A stretch of 64,000 nt of DNA from UBA117 sp049975245 (GTDB taxonomy: Archaea; Methanobacteriota; Methanobacteria; Methanobacteriales; Methanobacteriaceae), in contig JBNGDB010000012.1 of the NCBI GenBank assembly GCA_049975245.1, forward strand, positions 1-64,000, given 5' to 3'. Of the stretch, positions 9,647-18,833 are shown piece after piece. The stretch's first letter is position 1. Every line of letters begins with the position of its first letter. The position numbers and the translations under genes are program-made. The notes under the pieces were generated by a model. It did not search any database. It was not told where the DNA came from and saw nothing but the letters and a program-made list of their open reading frames with translations.

Positions 9647-10687
9647 TTATGACCTATCTATTTTGTCAATGGATAGGTAGGGTAATGCCTCCCTATACCT
9701 TTTTTTTAAAGATTCGGGATCCATGTACCAGTAGGCTCGGTCAACATCAGATATTTTATGGCCTGCTAGAAAATCTGCTAATGTTTTATCTCCCATATTA
9801 TTCATGATGGTGGATATAAAGTATTTTCGCATGCCGTGGGATCTCCAATAACTATAGGCACCTTCTTTTTTTTTAAAACCTGCCTTTAAACCAATTCTCC
9901 GGAAATTGGTTACTATCACATCACGGTCAATTGGTTGGCCATTGTTTTTAACGAATAATGCAGATTCATAATCCTTAATTCGGATCTTCGGGTTGCCTCC
10001 ATAGGCCCTTTCTTTAAGATAATCCAGAATCTTCATAGTAACTTCCGGTGGGATAAAAGTAATATATCTGTAATTCACTTTCTTTCGGGTTATATGGATT
10101 GTTAGTATAACTTTTCTTAGCTTGTACTGGCACTGGAGGAGGTCATCAATGGTTTGGATATCTCTGTGGATAGCTTCACCTGCCACTTCCATGAATTTTC
10201 TAATAGTTAAATTCCTGGCTTCTGCCTGGGCCATGCCGGATAAAGCCATTAAATAGATTAGAGCAGTTTCTCTGGGGGCGGCAACACTTACCAGTTTAGA
10301 TAACTCTTCCCTTGTTATTAATTTACCATAATTTTCTTCCTGGGTAATATCACCCCGAGACGTCTTGATATAAGGTACCTGGATATCCATAGAATCATAA
10401 AAAGATTTTACAGCATAAATATACAGATTTATTGTACCTTCAGCTTTATCTTCCTTTTTTAACTGGTTTTTCATCTTTAAGAAATAGAAGTTAAGTTTCC
10501 GGTCTCTTAATTTTATACCTTTTTCTTCTTCAAGGTCTGCTTCCCTGACCAGCTCATCTGGTGTTAAACCTACTAGTTTACAGTAATATTTGAGGAATTC
10601 TGTATAATATTTAATGGTTGAATCTTCCAAGTCTTTGCGTAAAACCCACAGATCAATGCGTTTTTGGTCATCATCTGAAAATTTCAT
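9647..10687 (-). CDS. Tyrosine recombinase / integrase
   Basis: The protein has an N-terminal SAM-like DNA-binding half (about residues 1-105) and a C-terminal tyrosine-recombinase catalytic domain. Visible active-site parts are HGMRKYF (His and second Arg), the LAGHKISD histidine and a tyrosine in AYWYM. The position of the first catalytic Arg (normally TG-x-R) reads SGMAQAE, so that Arg seems absent. I prefer the ATG at 10687, directly before KFSDDDQ, over the frame start at 10726. The enzyme would mediate site-specific integration or excision of a mobile element. Two small genes and a divergent regulator gene lie next to it. Confidence 0.85.
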   Translation of the reverse strand: MKFSDDDQKRIDLWVLRKDLEDSTIKYYTEFLKYYCKLVGLTPDELVREADLEEEKGIKLRDRKLNFYFLKMKNQLKKEDKAEGTINLYIYAVKSFYDSMDIQVPYIKTSRGDITQEENYGKLITREELSKLVSVAAPRETALIYLMALSGMAQAEARNLTIRKFMEVAGEAIHRDIQTIDDLLQCQYKLRKVILTIHITRKKVNYRYITFIPPEVTMKILDYLKERAYGGNPKIRIKDYESALFVKNNGQPIDRDVIVTNFRRIGLKAGFKKKEGAYSYWRSHGMRKYFISTIMNNMGDKTLADFLAGHKISDVDRAYWYMDPESLKKRYREALPYLSIDKIDRS

Positions 10688-10698
10688 ACAGATGATTG

Positions 10699-10724
10699 GG
10701 TAATTATTACTAATAAGTATTACC
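10699..10724. promoter_or_regulatory. 26-bp imperfect palindrome upstream of the integrase
   Basis: The sequence starts GGTAAT and ends ATTACC, with a largely symmetric AT core. It lies just in front of the preferred integrase start. A similar TTATTAGTAAT element plus GTATTAC lies at 11364-11394, before the neighbouring small gene. An operator or recombination site is plausible. Confidence 0.4.
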
Positions 10725-10767
10725 ATTCAGTTATTATGGTAATATTAATTGAAATTGAAAATTTGAT

Positions 10768-11025
10768 TTATTTAATTATTCCTAAACGTCCTTCTCTTTC
10801 TAGTTCCTCTGTAATTTCGCATACCAATTCATAGTCGATTTCCAAGTCTTGTGCCACTTCATAGTCATAAGCTTCCTGGTAACTCTGGTAATAACCTAAA
10901 ACCTCATTTTTAGCAGTATTATAATCAATATCTCGTACCTTAATTACTTTAGTTGCTCTTAATTTAGTTTTAACTGCAATTATCATGAAATGATATTTGT
11001 TTAATTTTGTTATATTTAATTTCAT
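10768..11025 (-). CDS. Small hypothetical protein of the integrase cluster
   Basis: The 85-residue protein is mixed beta then alpha, starting MKLNITKLNKYHFMI, with an acidic tyrosine-rich middle and an ELEREGRLGIIK end. No family is recognised. It lies between the integrase and a small winged-helix-like gene, all on the minus strand, as accessory genes of integrated elements often do. Confidence 0.5.
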   Translation of the reverse strand: MKLNITKLNKYHFMIIAVKTKLRATKVIKVRDIDYNTAKNEVLGYYQSYQEAYDYEVAQDLEIDYELVCEITEELEREGRLGIIK

Positions 11026-11089
11026 AAAGCTATCCTTGTAGACATTATTTATTTTTAGCTCTAATAATTATATTATTTTGATAAGAAAA

Positions 11090-11362
11090 TTAAAATTGAT
11101 TTATTTCATCTTCTAAAGGTTTTATAATCTTTTTAATCTTTTTTGCCTTATTGATGTTAAGATAAATATCTAATCCATGTTTTGTTTTATATGGAACAAT
11201 TAAACTTTCTTTAATTAAGTTTCTAATAGTTTTTTTTACCAGTTTACAACTATATTTGGGCAATCTTTTGCAAACATAGTTTACAGGGGTATGCTTTTGG
11301 TTATAGTAACCTTTGCGGTGCATTGAAAAGAGTATCTCTTTTGAGAGGTCATCATATTCCAT
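11090..11362 (-). CDS. Small winged-helix-like protein
   Basis: The 90-residue basic protein has helices around residues 5-16, 27-34 and 38-52, then a beta hairpin (IVPYKTKHGLDIYLNI). This order fits a winged helix-turn-helix, so DNA binding is likely. It stands at the head of the minus-strand integrase cluster and is divergent from the regulator at 11457. Confidence 0.5.
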   Translation of the reverse strand: MEYDDLSKEILFSMHRKGYYNQKHTPVNYVCKRLPKYSCKLVKKTIRNLIKESLIVPYKTKHGLDIYLNINKAKKIKKIIKPLEDEINQF

Positions 11363-11421
11363 AAAATTATTAGTAATTACTATAATAAAAGTATTACTAT
11401 TGTTATTTCAATACATTTATA

Positions 11422-11435
11422 TTACATTAATGTAA
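11422..11435. promoter_or_regulatory. Perfect 14-bp palindrome, probable operator
   Basis: TTACATTAATGTAA is a perfect inverted repeat. It follows a TATA-like ATTTATATT (11414-11422) and precedes the SD of the winged-helix gene by about 12 bases. Binding there would block transcription of that gene, so autoregulation is likely. Confidence 0.5.
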
Positions 11436-11456
11436 AATTAATTTACAGGTGAGTAT

Positions 11457-11867
11457 ATGTTAACCAAAATTTTCGGAAGTTCTCCTCAGGTTAAGTTAAT
11501 TGACTATTTAGTGGCCCATCCATGGGAGGAATTTTCAAAAACTCAACTGGCAGAAGGAGCCCAAATTACAAGACCCACAGTATACAAATTATTAGACAAA
11601 TTAATCCTTAAAAAACTAGTCATTAAGACTAAAAAAGTTGGTAATATCCAATTATATCAAACCAACAGCAAATCATCAATAATAAAATATATTAGTTCAT
11701 TACAAGGTTTACTTGCAGATATGGAAGTGGAAGAACAAAAAAAACAGCCCATTAATCGCCCATTAAACATATCTGAAGCCGAATTAGATGAACTTTTAGG
11801 AACAGATGATGATGCCCCCCGTATTCTTAAAACCAAAGAAGTTTTTCATGTTTTAAAAGTTAATTAA
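11457..11867 (+). CDS. Winged helix-turn-helix transcriptional regulator
   Basis: The 136-residue protein has an N-terminal wHTH. The helix-turn-helix is SKTQLAEGAQITRPTVYKLL (about residues 27-46), followed by a wing with KLVIKTKKVGNIQLYQ. The C-terminal half is helical and ends in an acidic stretch, perhaps for dimerisation. AGGTGAG precedes the ATG. It probably regulates itself and the divergent integrase cluster through the palindromes nearby. ArsR/MarR-type archaeal regulators are the closest general class. Confidence 0.75.
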   Translation: MLTKIFGSSPQVKLIDYLVAHPWEEFSKTQLAEGAQITRPTVYKLLDKLILKKLVIKTKKVGNIQLYQTNSKSSIIKYISSLQGLLADMEVEEQKKQPINRPLNISEAELDELLGTDDDAPRILKTKEVFHVLKVN

Positions 11868-12301
11868 ATTGCAAAATAAAATTATTTAAAAAATAAACAA
11901 TTTAAATTTCATTTTTTATATATAACAATATATAAGGGCATATAATAACTTATATAGAAAAATATATAATCTTTTATAATAACTTATATACAAAAATATA
12001 TAATTATTTAGCAACTTTAAAATCTTCCTTTATTTTCCATAATTAAGTTTATATTCTGAATTAATCTTTTTTAGTTGTTCTAAACTTTCTAGATCATGTG
12101 ATTCTTCCATAGGACAAAATCGCTTTCTATATCTAAGGCGAACTTTAGGAGATACTCATTGAGATACCCATTAATTTTAAATTACAAAAAATTTTTTTAA
12201 TATTTAAATCTTTCTATTATGTAAGAATAATAAATAATTAGTTTTTATATAATTAATATTATCATTTAATTTTAAACAAATTATATTTTATGGGGATAAA
12301 C
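11868..12301. other. AT-rich intergenic DNA with a 30-bp direct repeat and a gene remnant
   Basis: A 30-base unit beginning TATAATAACTTATATA occurs at 11941-11970 and 11975-12004 with one difference. On the minus strand, 12030-12155 carries a protein-like fragment (RKRFCPMEESHDLESLEQLK and onward to a stop) without an SD or start, probably the end of a lost gene. Upstream of the next gene the DNA is nearly all A/T and should hold its promoter. Confidence 0.45.
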
Positions 12302-14188
12302 TTGCAACATTGGCTATTAATAACTAATAGTGTTCTAGATTGGTATAATCTGGAAGAGAAGGAGATATTCACTACACCTATAAATTCTAATAGGCCTAAA
12401 AAGGGAGATATTATCCTTATCTATAAAACTAGCCCCCATAAACAAATTGAATACATTTATATTAGTCAAAATAGTTCTAATGGAAATCTATTTCTATTTA
12501 AAGAAGATGGGTTAAAATTTCAAAATCCAATTTCTTTTCATACTTTATCCAACAAAAATGTTTTGGATAATTGGATTAAGCGTTTTAGTAAAGGATTAGT
12601 TTTTATTCCATTAGATAACTGGAAAAAACTTAAACAAATTATCTTAGAATATAATGAAACTCAAAAAAGTGAAATAATAAGCAAAATTCAAGATAAAAAG
12701 GAGATTGATGAAGGTATAAGTAATTATTATCTGGATGCTAAAAACTTATTCGGCTCTGGAGACTATAAAGAATCATTAAAATGTTTAGATAAGATTATTA
12801 AAGTGGATTCTAGATGTATTAAAGCTCAATGCTTAAAAGCCCAGATTTTTGAGATCATAGGAAGTTTTTCATCTGCTATTGATACTTATAATATCATTAT
12901 AGAAATAGATAAAAATTTTAAGGACGCTCTTCATCGCAAAGGAATATGTTATAGATTGATGGGTAATGTGGATCAATCAACTGCTTGCTTTAATCAATTT
13001 TTAGATCAAGACCCAGAAAATATTCCTGTTTTAATGGATAAAGGATTCAATTTAATGAATCAAGGAAAATACGAATCTGCAAAGAAATTATTCAAAAAAA
13101 TTTTACAATTAGAACCGGGAAATATAACTGCTTTAAAGTTTTTAGCTAAGTGTGAAAAGTTTTTAGGTGAAAACGCAGAGGCAATTAAAATTTATACTAA
13201 ACTAACAAATATTAATCCTGATGATGCTGATTCCAGGTATTTTATCGCTTCTATACTTTTTAAAGAAAAAAAGTTTCATGATGCATTAAAATCTTTTAAA
13301 AAAGTAATTGAAATTAATCCTTATCACTTCGAAGCATATTTTCGAATGGGTAGAACTTACTTTGAGTTAGAAAATTATCACCCTGCTTTAAATGCTTATA
13401 AAAAAGCTTTAAACTTATATCCAAACTCTACTGAAATCTGGTTAGAATTAGCTAAACTTCAAAATAAAATTGACACTAAAGAATTTATACATTTTATAAA
13501 TAAAGCTCTGGAATTAGATCCTAATAATCCAAATGCATTATATGAAAAAGCCTGTTACTTTTATGGAAAAAAAGACGTAAATAGAGCTCTAAATCTAATT
13601 AAAAAATCAATTCAATTTAATTCGAAATTTACTTCCTCTTGGATTCTTAAAGGTAAAATATTACTTAACTTAGGAAATTATGCTGAAGCAAGAGATTGCA
13701 TGGAATATTCCATATCATTAAGCCCTAAAAACCCTGAAGTTTGGTTAAATAAAGGCAATCTTCTTAGATCCTTAGAAAAATTTCATGAAGCAATTTTATA
13801 TTATAATAAAGTATTGGATCTAGAACCTAAAAATAAAAAGGCTCTTTTAGAGTGTAGCTATATCTTAGCTAATTTAGGTGAATATGAACAAGCGCTGGAA
13901 TTATGTGAAAAATTAATTGAAATTGAAAAGGAAAATTATGAAATACATAATTTAAGGGGAATGATCTTAAATTGTTTAGATAATTTTGAAGAAGCTTTTT
14001 ATTCTTTTGAAAAATCATTAAGATATAATCCCAATTTTTCAGAAGCCTTAACTAATAAAGGAAATGTTTTACTAAAATTAAATAATGTAGAGGGTGCTCT
14101 AGAATGTTTTAAAAAAGCAATCCAATTAAATCCATTAGATAATACCGCCCTTGAAAACCTTGAAAACCTTGAAAAAAATGGAAAGTGA
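12302..14188 (+). CDS. EVE/PUA-like domain fused to a long TPR array
   Basis: The N-terminus (about residues 1-120) has the EVE-like pattern: HWLLITN, then KKGDIILIY, then DGL-x-F-x-NPI and finally FIPLDNWKKL. EVE domains belong to the PUA superfamily and bind modified bases; they are enriched in restriction and defence proteins. About 13 TPR units (A-x-KCLDKII...P motifs) follow from residue about 145 to the end, a protein-docking scaffold. GGGGAT lies five bases before the TTG at 12302; the ATG at 12290 is the alternative. The last codons overlap the next gene, so the three genes 12302-17861 form one operon. Its likely role is sensing modified DNA and recruiting the helicase-nuclease. Confidence 0.75.
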   Translation: MQHWLLITNSVLDWYNLEEKEIFTTPINSNRPKKGDIILIYKTSPHKQIEYIYISQNSSNGNLFLFKEDGLKFQNPISFHTLSNKNVLDNWIKRFSKGLVFIPLDNWKKLKQIILEYNETQKSEIISKIQDKKEIDEGISNYYLDAKNLFGSGDYKESLKCLDKIIKVDSRCIKAQCLKAQIFEIIGSFSSAIDTYNIIIEIDKNFKDALHRKGICYRLMGNVDQSTACFNQFLDQDPENIPVLMDKGFNLMNQGKYESAKKLFKKILQLEPGNITALKFLAKCEKFLGENAEAIKIYTKLTNINPDDADSRYFIASILFKEKKFHDALKSFKKVIEINPYHFEAYFRMGRTYFELENYHPALNAYKKALNLYPNSTEIWLELAKLQNKIDTKEFIHFINKALELDPNNPNALYEKACYFYGKKDVNRALNLIKKSIQFNSKFTSSWILKGKILLNLGNYAEARDCMEYSISLSPKNPEVWLNKGNLLRSLEKFHEAILYYNKVLDLEPKNKKALLECSYILANLGEYEQALELCEKLIEIEKENYEIHNLRGMILNCLDNFEEAFYSFEKSLRYNPNFSEALTNKGNVLLKLNNVEGALECFKKAIQLNPLDNTALENLENLEKNGK

Positions 14189-16695
14189 ATAAAATGACCA
14201 GTATTAGTGAATTTTATAGAGAATATGATTTAGCAAAGTCTAGGAAAGTACCCTCTAAAATAAATCTTGCATACCACCAAACTAGTGCCAGAAATGAATT
14301 AATGAAGTGGTTTGAAGAAGAAAAAGAAGGTTATAATGGTGGATTACTTGCTTTACCTACTGGTGGAGGAAAAACCTTTACTGCAATCAGATTTTTATGT
14401 CAAGGCCCTCTTTCAGAAGGATATAAAGTTCTTTGGTTAGCCCATACCCATCACCTACTGGAGCAAGCCTATTATAGTTTTGGTCCACGGGACATTGATC
14501 AAATTAATGGATATGAAGTGGGATTAATTGCTGAGCCAAGAGAGAAATTGAATGTAAGAGTAGTTTCAGGGACAAAAGAGCATTTTAAAGTTCAGGATAT
14601 AGGTTATAATGATGATGTATTGATTTGTACTCTACAAAGCGCTGGAAGTGCCTTAAAAAGAAAACAACCAAATTTTAATGATTTTTTAGATTCCGCTGGT
14701 GAAAAGTTATTTGTGATATTTGATGAAGCACACCACTCACCAGCACCTACTTATAGAAACTTGATACTTAATTTAAGAGAACGCTTCAAAAAAATGTATC
14801 TTTTAGGCCTTACTGCCACTCCCACCTATACTGATGAAGTAAAAAGAGGTTGGCTAAAGGAATTATTTCCTGATGACATCATTAGTCAAGTAACTCTAAA
14901 AGATTTAATGTCCCAAAATATATTAGCCAAGCCAGTATTTGAAAATGCGAACACGGATTTTGAACCTGATTTTGATGATCGAGAATTTGAAAAATGGCGG
15001 ACAAGTTTTCAAGATATACCCGAGAGTATCATTGATCAGCTTGCTGAAAATAGATCCCGAAACCAGTTTATAGCCCGTGCATATGCTAAAAATAAGGAAA
15101 AATATGGCAAAACCTTGATTTTTGCTGATAGGTGGCACCAATGCGTTCAACTATGCGAATTTTTGCGAAAAGAAGGTGTCAATGCAGGTGCCATGTTTAG
15201 CCAAGTATATCAAACCCCTACTGGGAGGATAATAGGTGGCAATTCCAATATAAAAACTCTGGAAAAGTTTAAAAATAATGAAATAGATGTTTTAGTTAAT
15301 ATTAGAATGTTAACAGAAGGTACTGATGTTCCTGATGTCGAAACTGTGTTTTTAACTCGTCAAACTACTAGTCAAATACTTTTAACTCAAATGATAGGGC
15401 GTGGACTAAGAGGTCCTAAATTTGGGGGAACATCTGAAGCAAATATCGTGTCATTTGTGGACAACTGGAATCAAAAAATAAATTGGGCAGAATGGGGTAG
15501 GCTAGATGGCGAAATAATAGACGATGAACCTGTAGTGAAAGTAAGACCTCCTATGATATTAATATCCATTGATTTAATCCGGCATTTATCCAAAATAATG
15601 TTTAAAAATAATAACATAGAAATTGGCCCATTTTTAAGAAATTTACCTATCGGATGGTATCAAACCAGCTTCTATGCTAAATCAGAAGATAGTGACTACG
15701 AGGAAACTAATCGCCTAGTTTTAGTATTTGAAAATGAGAAAGATAGTTTCGAAGAATTAATAAATAACTTAAAAAACACTGATTTAAGAGAATATGAAGA
15801 TGAAGAAACCACAATTATTTCCAAATCTAAAGAACTAAGCAACTGGGCAAATCAATTCTTTAATATGAAAGACTTAATAACCGAAGATCTAAAAAACAAC
15901 ATATTTTATATAGCCTCCCACATGGGACAAAGGAAAGAAAGGCCTAAGTTTTTCCCCTTTGATGAGCGAAAAAATCATGATATGGATATCCTTGCTAGAG
16001 AATACATTGACTTAAATTTATCCTTAGCTCAAATAAACGATTATTTGAAAAAAGAATTCGAAAATACGGATAGATATTGGAAAATAATTTACCATAATTA
16101 TATGCAATTTAAGCAACATTTTGATGCTTGTGTAAACCGAATTTTAGAATTAAAAAAAACCATGGAAGAACCTTACAAAAATAAAGGTGAAATAAAAAAT
16201 TTAGATGATGATAAAAAGTATCAAGTTAAAAAAAAGTATCCTAAATGTTTGAGTTGTGGGGAAGAGAAAAAGATGCTCTTAGAAGTAGATCACATCAAAC
16301 CTAAATATTTTGGAGGTAAAGACGATTTAGAGAATTTGCAAACACTCTGTAGATACTGTAACACTGCCAAAAATGTCCTGGAAATAGATTTTAGGAATAA
16401 TAAGAGTCCACTTACTGAACCTAAAAACGAGATAAAATTAATTGATCCTCCTCAAAGACGTATATGGGAAGATGATACTTGGATAAAGTACCTTAAACGT
16501 TTAATTAACATTTATTATTGTGCAAGCGTAGTGAAAAATGTTAAATTAGGTAATAAAGAATGGATAGTCGAATTAATTGAAGAAAATGATCCTTCGTTTA
16601 TTGATCCCTACTTATCTGAGTTAACTGATAAAATAAAAATTTCAAGGGGCCAATATGGATTGTTAGAACCTGAAAGTATAACTATAATTAAATAG
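14185..16695 (+). CDS. Superfamily 2 helicase fused to an HNH endonuclease
   Basis: The 836-residue protein begins with a two-lobe SF2 ATPase of the type I restriction/ComFA-like kind. Visible motifs are Walker A PTGGGKT (near residue 57), the DEAH box (FDEAHHSP), motif III LGLTATP and motif VI QMIGRGLRG. A central unassigned region is followed by an HNH/McrA-type nuclease at about 687-729: CLSCG, the catalytic VDHIKP and CRYC as the second zinc pair. It should translocate on and cut DNA. It overlaps the upstream EVE-TPR gene (GTGA at 14185) and is followed by the PCD-HEAT gene after 11 bases, so the products are probably made together. Confidence 0.85.
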   Translation: MNKMTSISEFYREYDLAKSRKVPSKINLAYHQTSARNELMKWFEEEKEGYNGGLLALPTGGGKTFTAIRFLCQGPLSEGYKVLWLAHTHHLLEQAYYSFGPRDIDQINGYEVGLIAEPREKLNVRVVSGTKEHFKVQDIGYNDDVLICTLQSAGSALKRKQPNFNDFLDSAGEKLFVIFDEAHHSPAPTYRNLILNLRERFKKMYLLGLTATPTYTDEVKRGWLKELFPDDIISQVTLKDLMSQNILAKPVFENANTDFEPDFDDREFEKWRTSFQDIPESIIDQLAENRSRNQFIARAYAKNKEKYGKTLIFADRWHQCVQLCEFLRKEGVNAGAMFSQVYQTPTGRIIGGNSNIKTLEKFKNNEIDVLVNIRMLTEGTDVPDVETVFLTRQTTSQILLTQMIGRGLRGPKFGGTSEANIVSFVDNWNQKINWAEWGRLDGEIIDDEPVVKVRPPMILISIDLIRHLSKIMFKNNNIEIGPFLRNLPIGWYQTSFYAKSEDSDYEETNRLVLVFENEKDSFEELINNLKNTDLREYEDEETTIISKSKELSNWANQFFNMKDLITEDLKNNIFYIASHMGQRKERPKFFPFDERKNHDMDILAREYIDLNLSLAQINDYLKKEFENTDRYWKIIYHNYMQFKQHFDACVNRILELKKTMEEPYKNKGEIKNLDDDKKYQVKKKYPKCLSCGEEKKMLLEVDHIKPKYFGGKDDLENLQTLCRYCNTAKNVLEIDFRNNKSPLTEPKNEIKLIDPPQRRIWEDDTWIKYLKRLINIYYCASVVKNVKLGNKEWIVELIEENDPSFIDPYLSELTDKIKISRGQYGLLEPESITIIK

Positions 16696-16706
16696 GGGGT
16701 TTTAAA

Positions 16707-17861
16707 TTGGATAATTTAAGTAAAAATAATATTTTAAGTAAATTATCAAGTTTGGATGATGAATGGGAATTAGTGGATAGACCTTACATTAAAAGAGCAT
16801 ATAAATTTGATAGTTTTAAAGAAGGTTTAGATTTTGTAAATAAAATAGCAGCTATTGCAGAGGAAATAGATCATCATCCCTATATTTATTTTTGCTATAG
16901 GAGTGTTATTTTAAAGATTTTCACCCATGATACTGGATCCATTACTGAGTTAGACTTTCAGTTAATAGAACTGATTGATGAAATTGTGGATAATTCCAAA
17001 AATGAAGTACTAGAAAAAATAGAGATATTAAAAAATGGTTCTAATTTCGAAAGGAGAAAAGCAGCAAATAGACTGGGAAATCTTAAAGATGGTGCGGCAA
17101 TACCCTCTTTAATTAAGGCCTTGGATGATAATGATCGTTTTGTAATAAAAAACGCTGCTAGGTCTTTAGGTAAAATTGGAGATTCTAAATCAATACCGGC
17201 ACTTATTAAATTATCTGGCCATAATGATTCTGAAATAAGATGGAGTGCTAAAGAATCTTTATTAGAAATTGGCCCTACTAGTTGTAAAAAAATTCAAGAT
17301 GTTATTAATTCTCGAAATCGATACCAACGAGAAATTGTAGTAGAACTTCTGGAAGAGTTAGAATGTGATGCTGCTGGGGGATTAATTAAGAAATCGCTTT
17401 TTGATAAAGAACCAACAGTTCGCTGGAGAGCGGCCAGAAATATATTTAAATGGTATGACAATGAATCCATAGAATCACTTAAAAAATTAGCAAATAATGA
17501 TCCCGACTCTAAGGTGAGGAAGGAAGCAGATTCAATCCTCAAAGAAATAAGAGAGAATGTAAAAAGATTATATGATCAATTTGAAAAAAGTTTGAAATTC
17601 ATAGATGAAGATATAATTTCAAAAGATATTAAATGGGGCAAATCATTTTCCATCCTAGGACGAAAATTCTTTACTGCCCATTTTTTTACTCCATACAATG
17701 TCAGATTTTATATTTATTGCGGATCTCAAGGGATAAAAGGGTTAGATAAAATAGGTAATCCTAATTATGGGGCAATATCCCTAGAAAGGGATGATGATTT
17801 AGAAAAAATTCTTCAAATAGTTAAAGAATCATATATGATAGCTAAACAAAACTTTAGTTAA
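16707..17861 (+). CDS. Pterin-carbinolamine dehydratase domain fused to HEAT repeats
   Basis: Residues 1-95 are a complete PCD/DCoH-like domain: EEIDHHP at 52-58, Tyr64, His74 in THDTG and Asp83 reproduce the family signature. PCD normally dehydrates 4a-hydroxytetrahydrobiopterin or acts as a dimerisation cofactor. Residues about 105-280 form HEAT/PBS-lyase-like repeats (RRKAANRLGNLKD, then VIKNAARSLGKIGD and similar). A C-terminal domain of about 95 residues is unassigned, perhaps DUF5655-like. The TTG start follows AGGGGG. It is the last gene of the EVE-TPR/helicase-HNH operon, which makes a housekeeping pterin role unlikely; a ligand-sensing or assembly part of a defence system is my inference. 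Confidence 0.8.
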   Translation: MDNLSKNNILSKLSSLDDEWELVDRPYIKRAYKFDSFKEGLDFVNKIAAIAEEIDHHPYIYFCYRSVILKIFTHDTGSITELDFQLIELIDEIVDNSKNEVLEKIEILKNGSNFERRKAANRLGNLKDGAAIPSLIKALDDNDRFVIKNAARSLGKIGDSKSIPALIKLSGHNDSEIRWSAKESLLEIGPTSCKKIQDVINSRNRYQREIVVELLEELECDAAGGLIKKSLFDKEPTVRWRAARNIFKWYDNESIESLKKLANNDPDSKVRKEADSILKEIRENVKRLYDQFEKSLKFIDEDIISKDIKWGKSFSILGRKFFTAHFFTPYNVRFYIYCGSQGIKGLDKIGNPNYGAISLERDDDLEKILQIVKESYMIAKQNFS

Positions 17862-18329
17862 AAATTGGTAAACTTGGATTGAATGGGATGAATTAGAAAA
17901 AATGCAACTAAAAAATTAGGCTTAAAAAGTTGATAAACTACTGCAGAACTTTCCTTTTTCAAGAAAATTTAGCACATGGCTCAACTTAAGATTTTTAAAA
18001 ATATAAATATATGAAAAAAATTCTTAAATGTCAAATAAACATTTTTTTTACAAATTAAGTCTTATTATTTCAATTAAAAGAGGTAAAAAAGTATTCTGCT
18101 CATATTTGGAAAATTTAAATTAATAAAAAGAATAATATAGTGGATTGAACTGCATTTAAATTACTAAAGTGAAGAACTAAATTTCTTAGATATATGTTCG
18201 GTTTAATTACATCTGAAAATATAAAAATAATTCATTAATTTTTTCATAAATATGGAGAAAATGAATTAAATTAAATCTAAAAAGCAATAGAAAAAAGTTT
18301 AAAGCATTATCCAATTAAGGGTGTTTCAA
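17862..18329. other. AT-rich intergenic region
   Basis: No gene, repeat or structured RNA is evident. An A/T-rich tract before 18300 should contain the promoter of the following gene. Confidence 0.5.
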
Positions 18330-18833
18330 ATGCAAGTCTTTATGAGATCTTTAGATACTTCCAAATTCCCTAAATATGAACCTTTTTGGTTTGTTGATAT
18401 TATAACTATCTGGTTAGATAGAGTGTATATACAAACTTCGTTTGAGGAGTTGGCTGATACTTTTAAGGATGAAATTGCATTTAGGAATGGTATTAGTCAT
18501 GAAAATTTTATTAGTGTAGTTGATGAAATATATGGAAAGGCTTTTGAGGATTTAGATGTTATAAATAAAAAATATCCATTAGACGGAATTTGTTGTGTGG
18601 AATGGGAGCAACAAATTAGTGCAGAGGCAGTTAACAAATATTGTTCTAATAAATGTCATGAATATGTTCACATTTTTGAGGGAGAACTTATAGGTGAATG
18701 TTATAACTTTGAGATGCAATACTCTACCGGAGAGAAAGAACAATGTAAATGTATTGATTATGACAAAATTGCCCAAGCTAAACGTGTTATTAAAATTTAT
18801 AAAAAAAATCAGGGTGAATACAACGAAATCTAA
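18330..18833 (+). CDS. Hypothetical protein with conserved-looking cysteines
   Basis: The 167-residue acidic protein of unknown family has a C-terminal part with spaced Cys residues (ICCVEW, YCSNKCHEY, GECYN, QCKCID), suggesting metal binding or disulfides. I start at the ATG at 18330 because AAGGGTG lies six bases before it. It converges with the nuclease gene on the other strand and overlaps its 3' end by four bases. Confidence 0.5.
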   Translation: MQVFMRSLDTSKFPKYEPFWFVDIITIWLDRVYIQTSFEELADTFKDEIAFRNGISHENFISVVDEIYGKAFEDLDVINKKYPLDGICCVEWEQQISAEAVNKYCSNKCHEYVHIFEGELIGECYNFEMQYSTGEKEQCKCIDYDKIAQAKRVIKIYKKNQGEYNEI

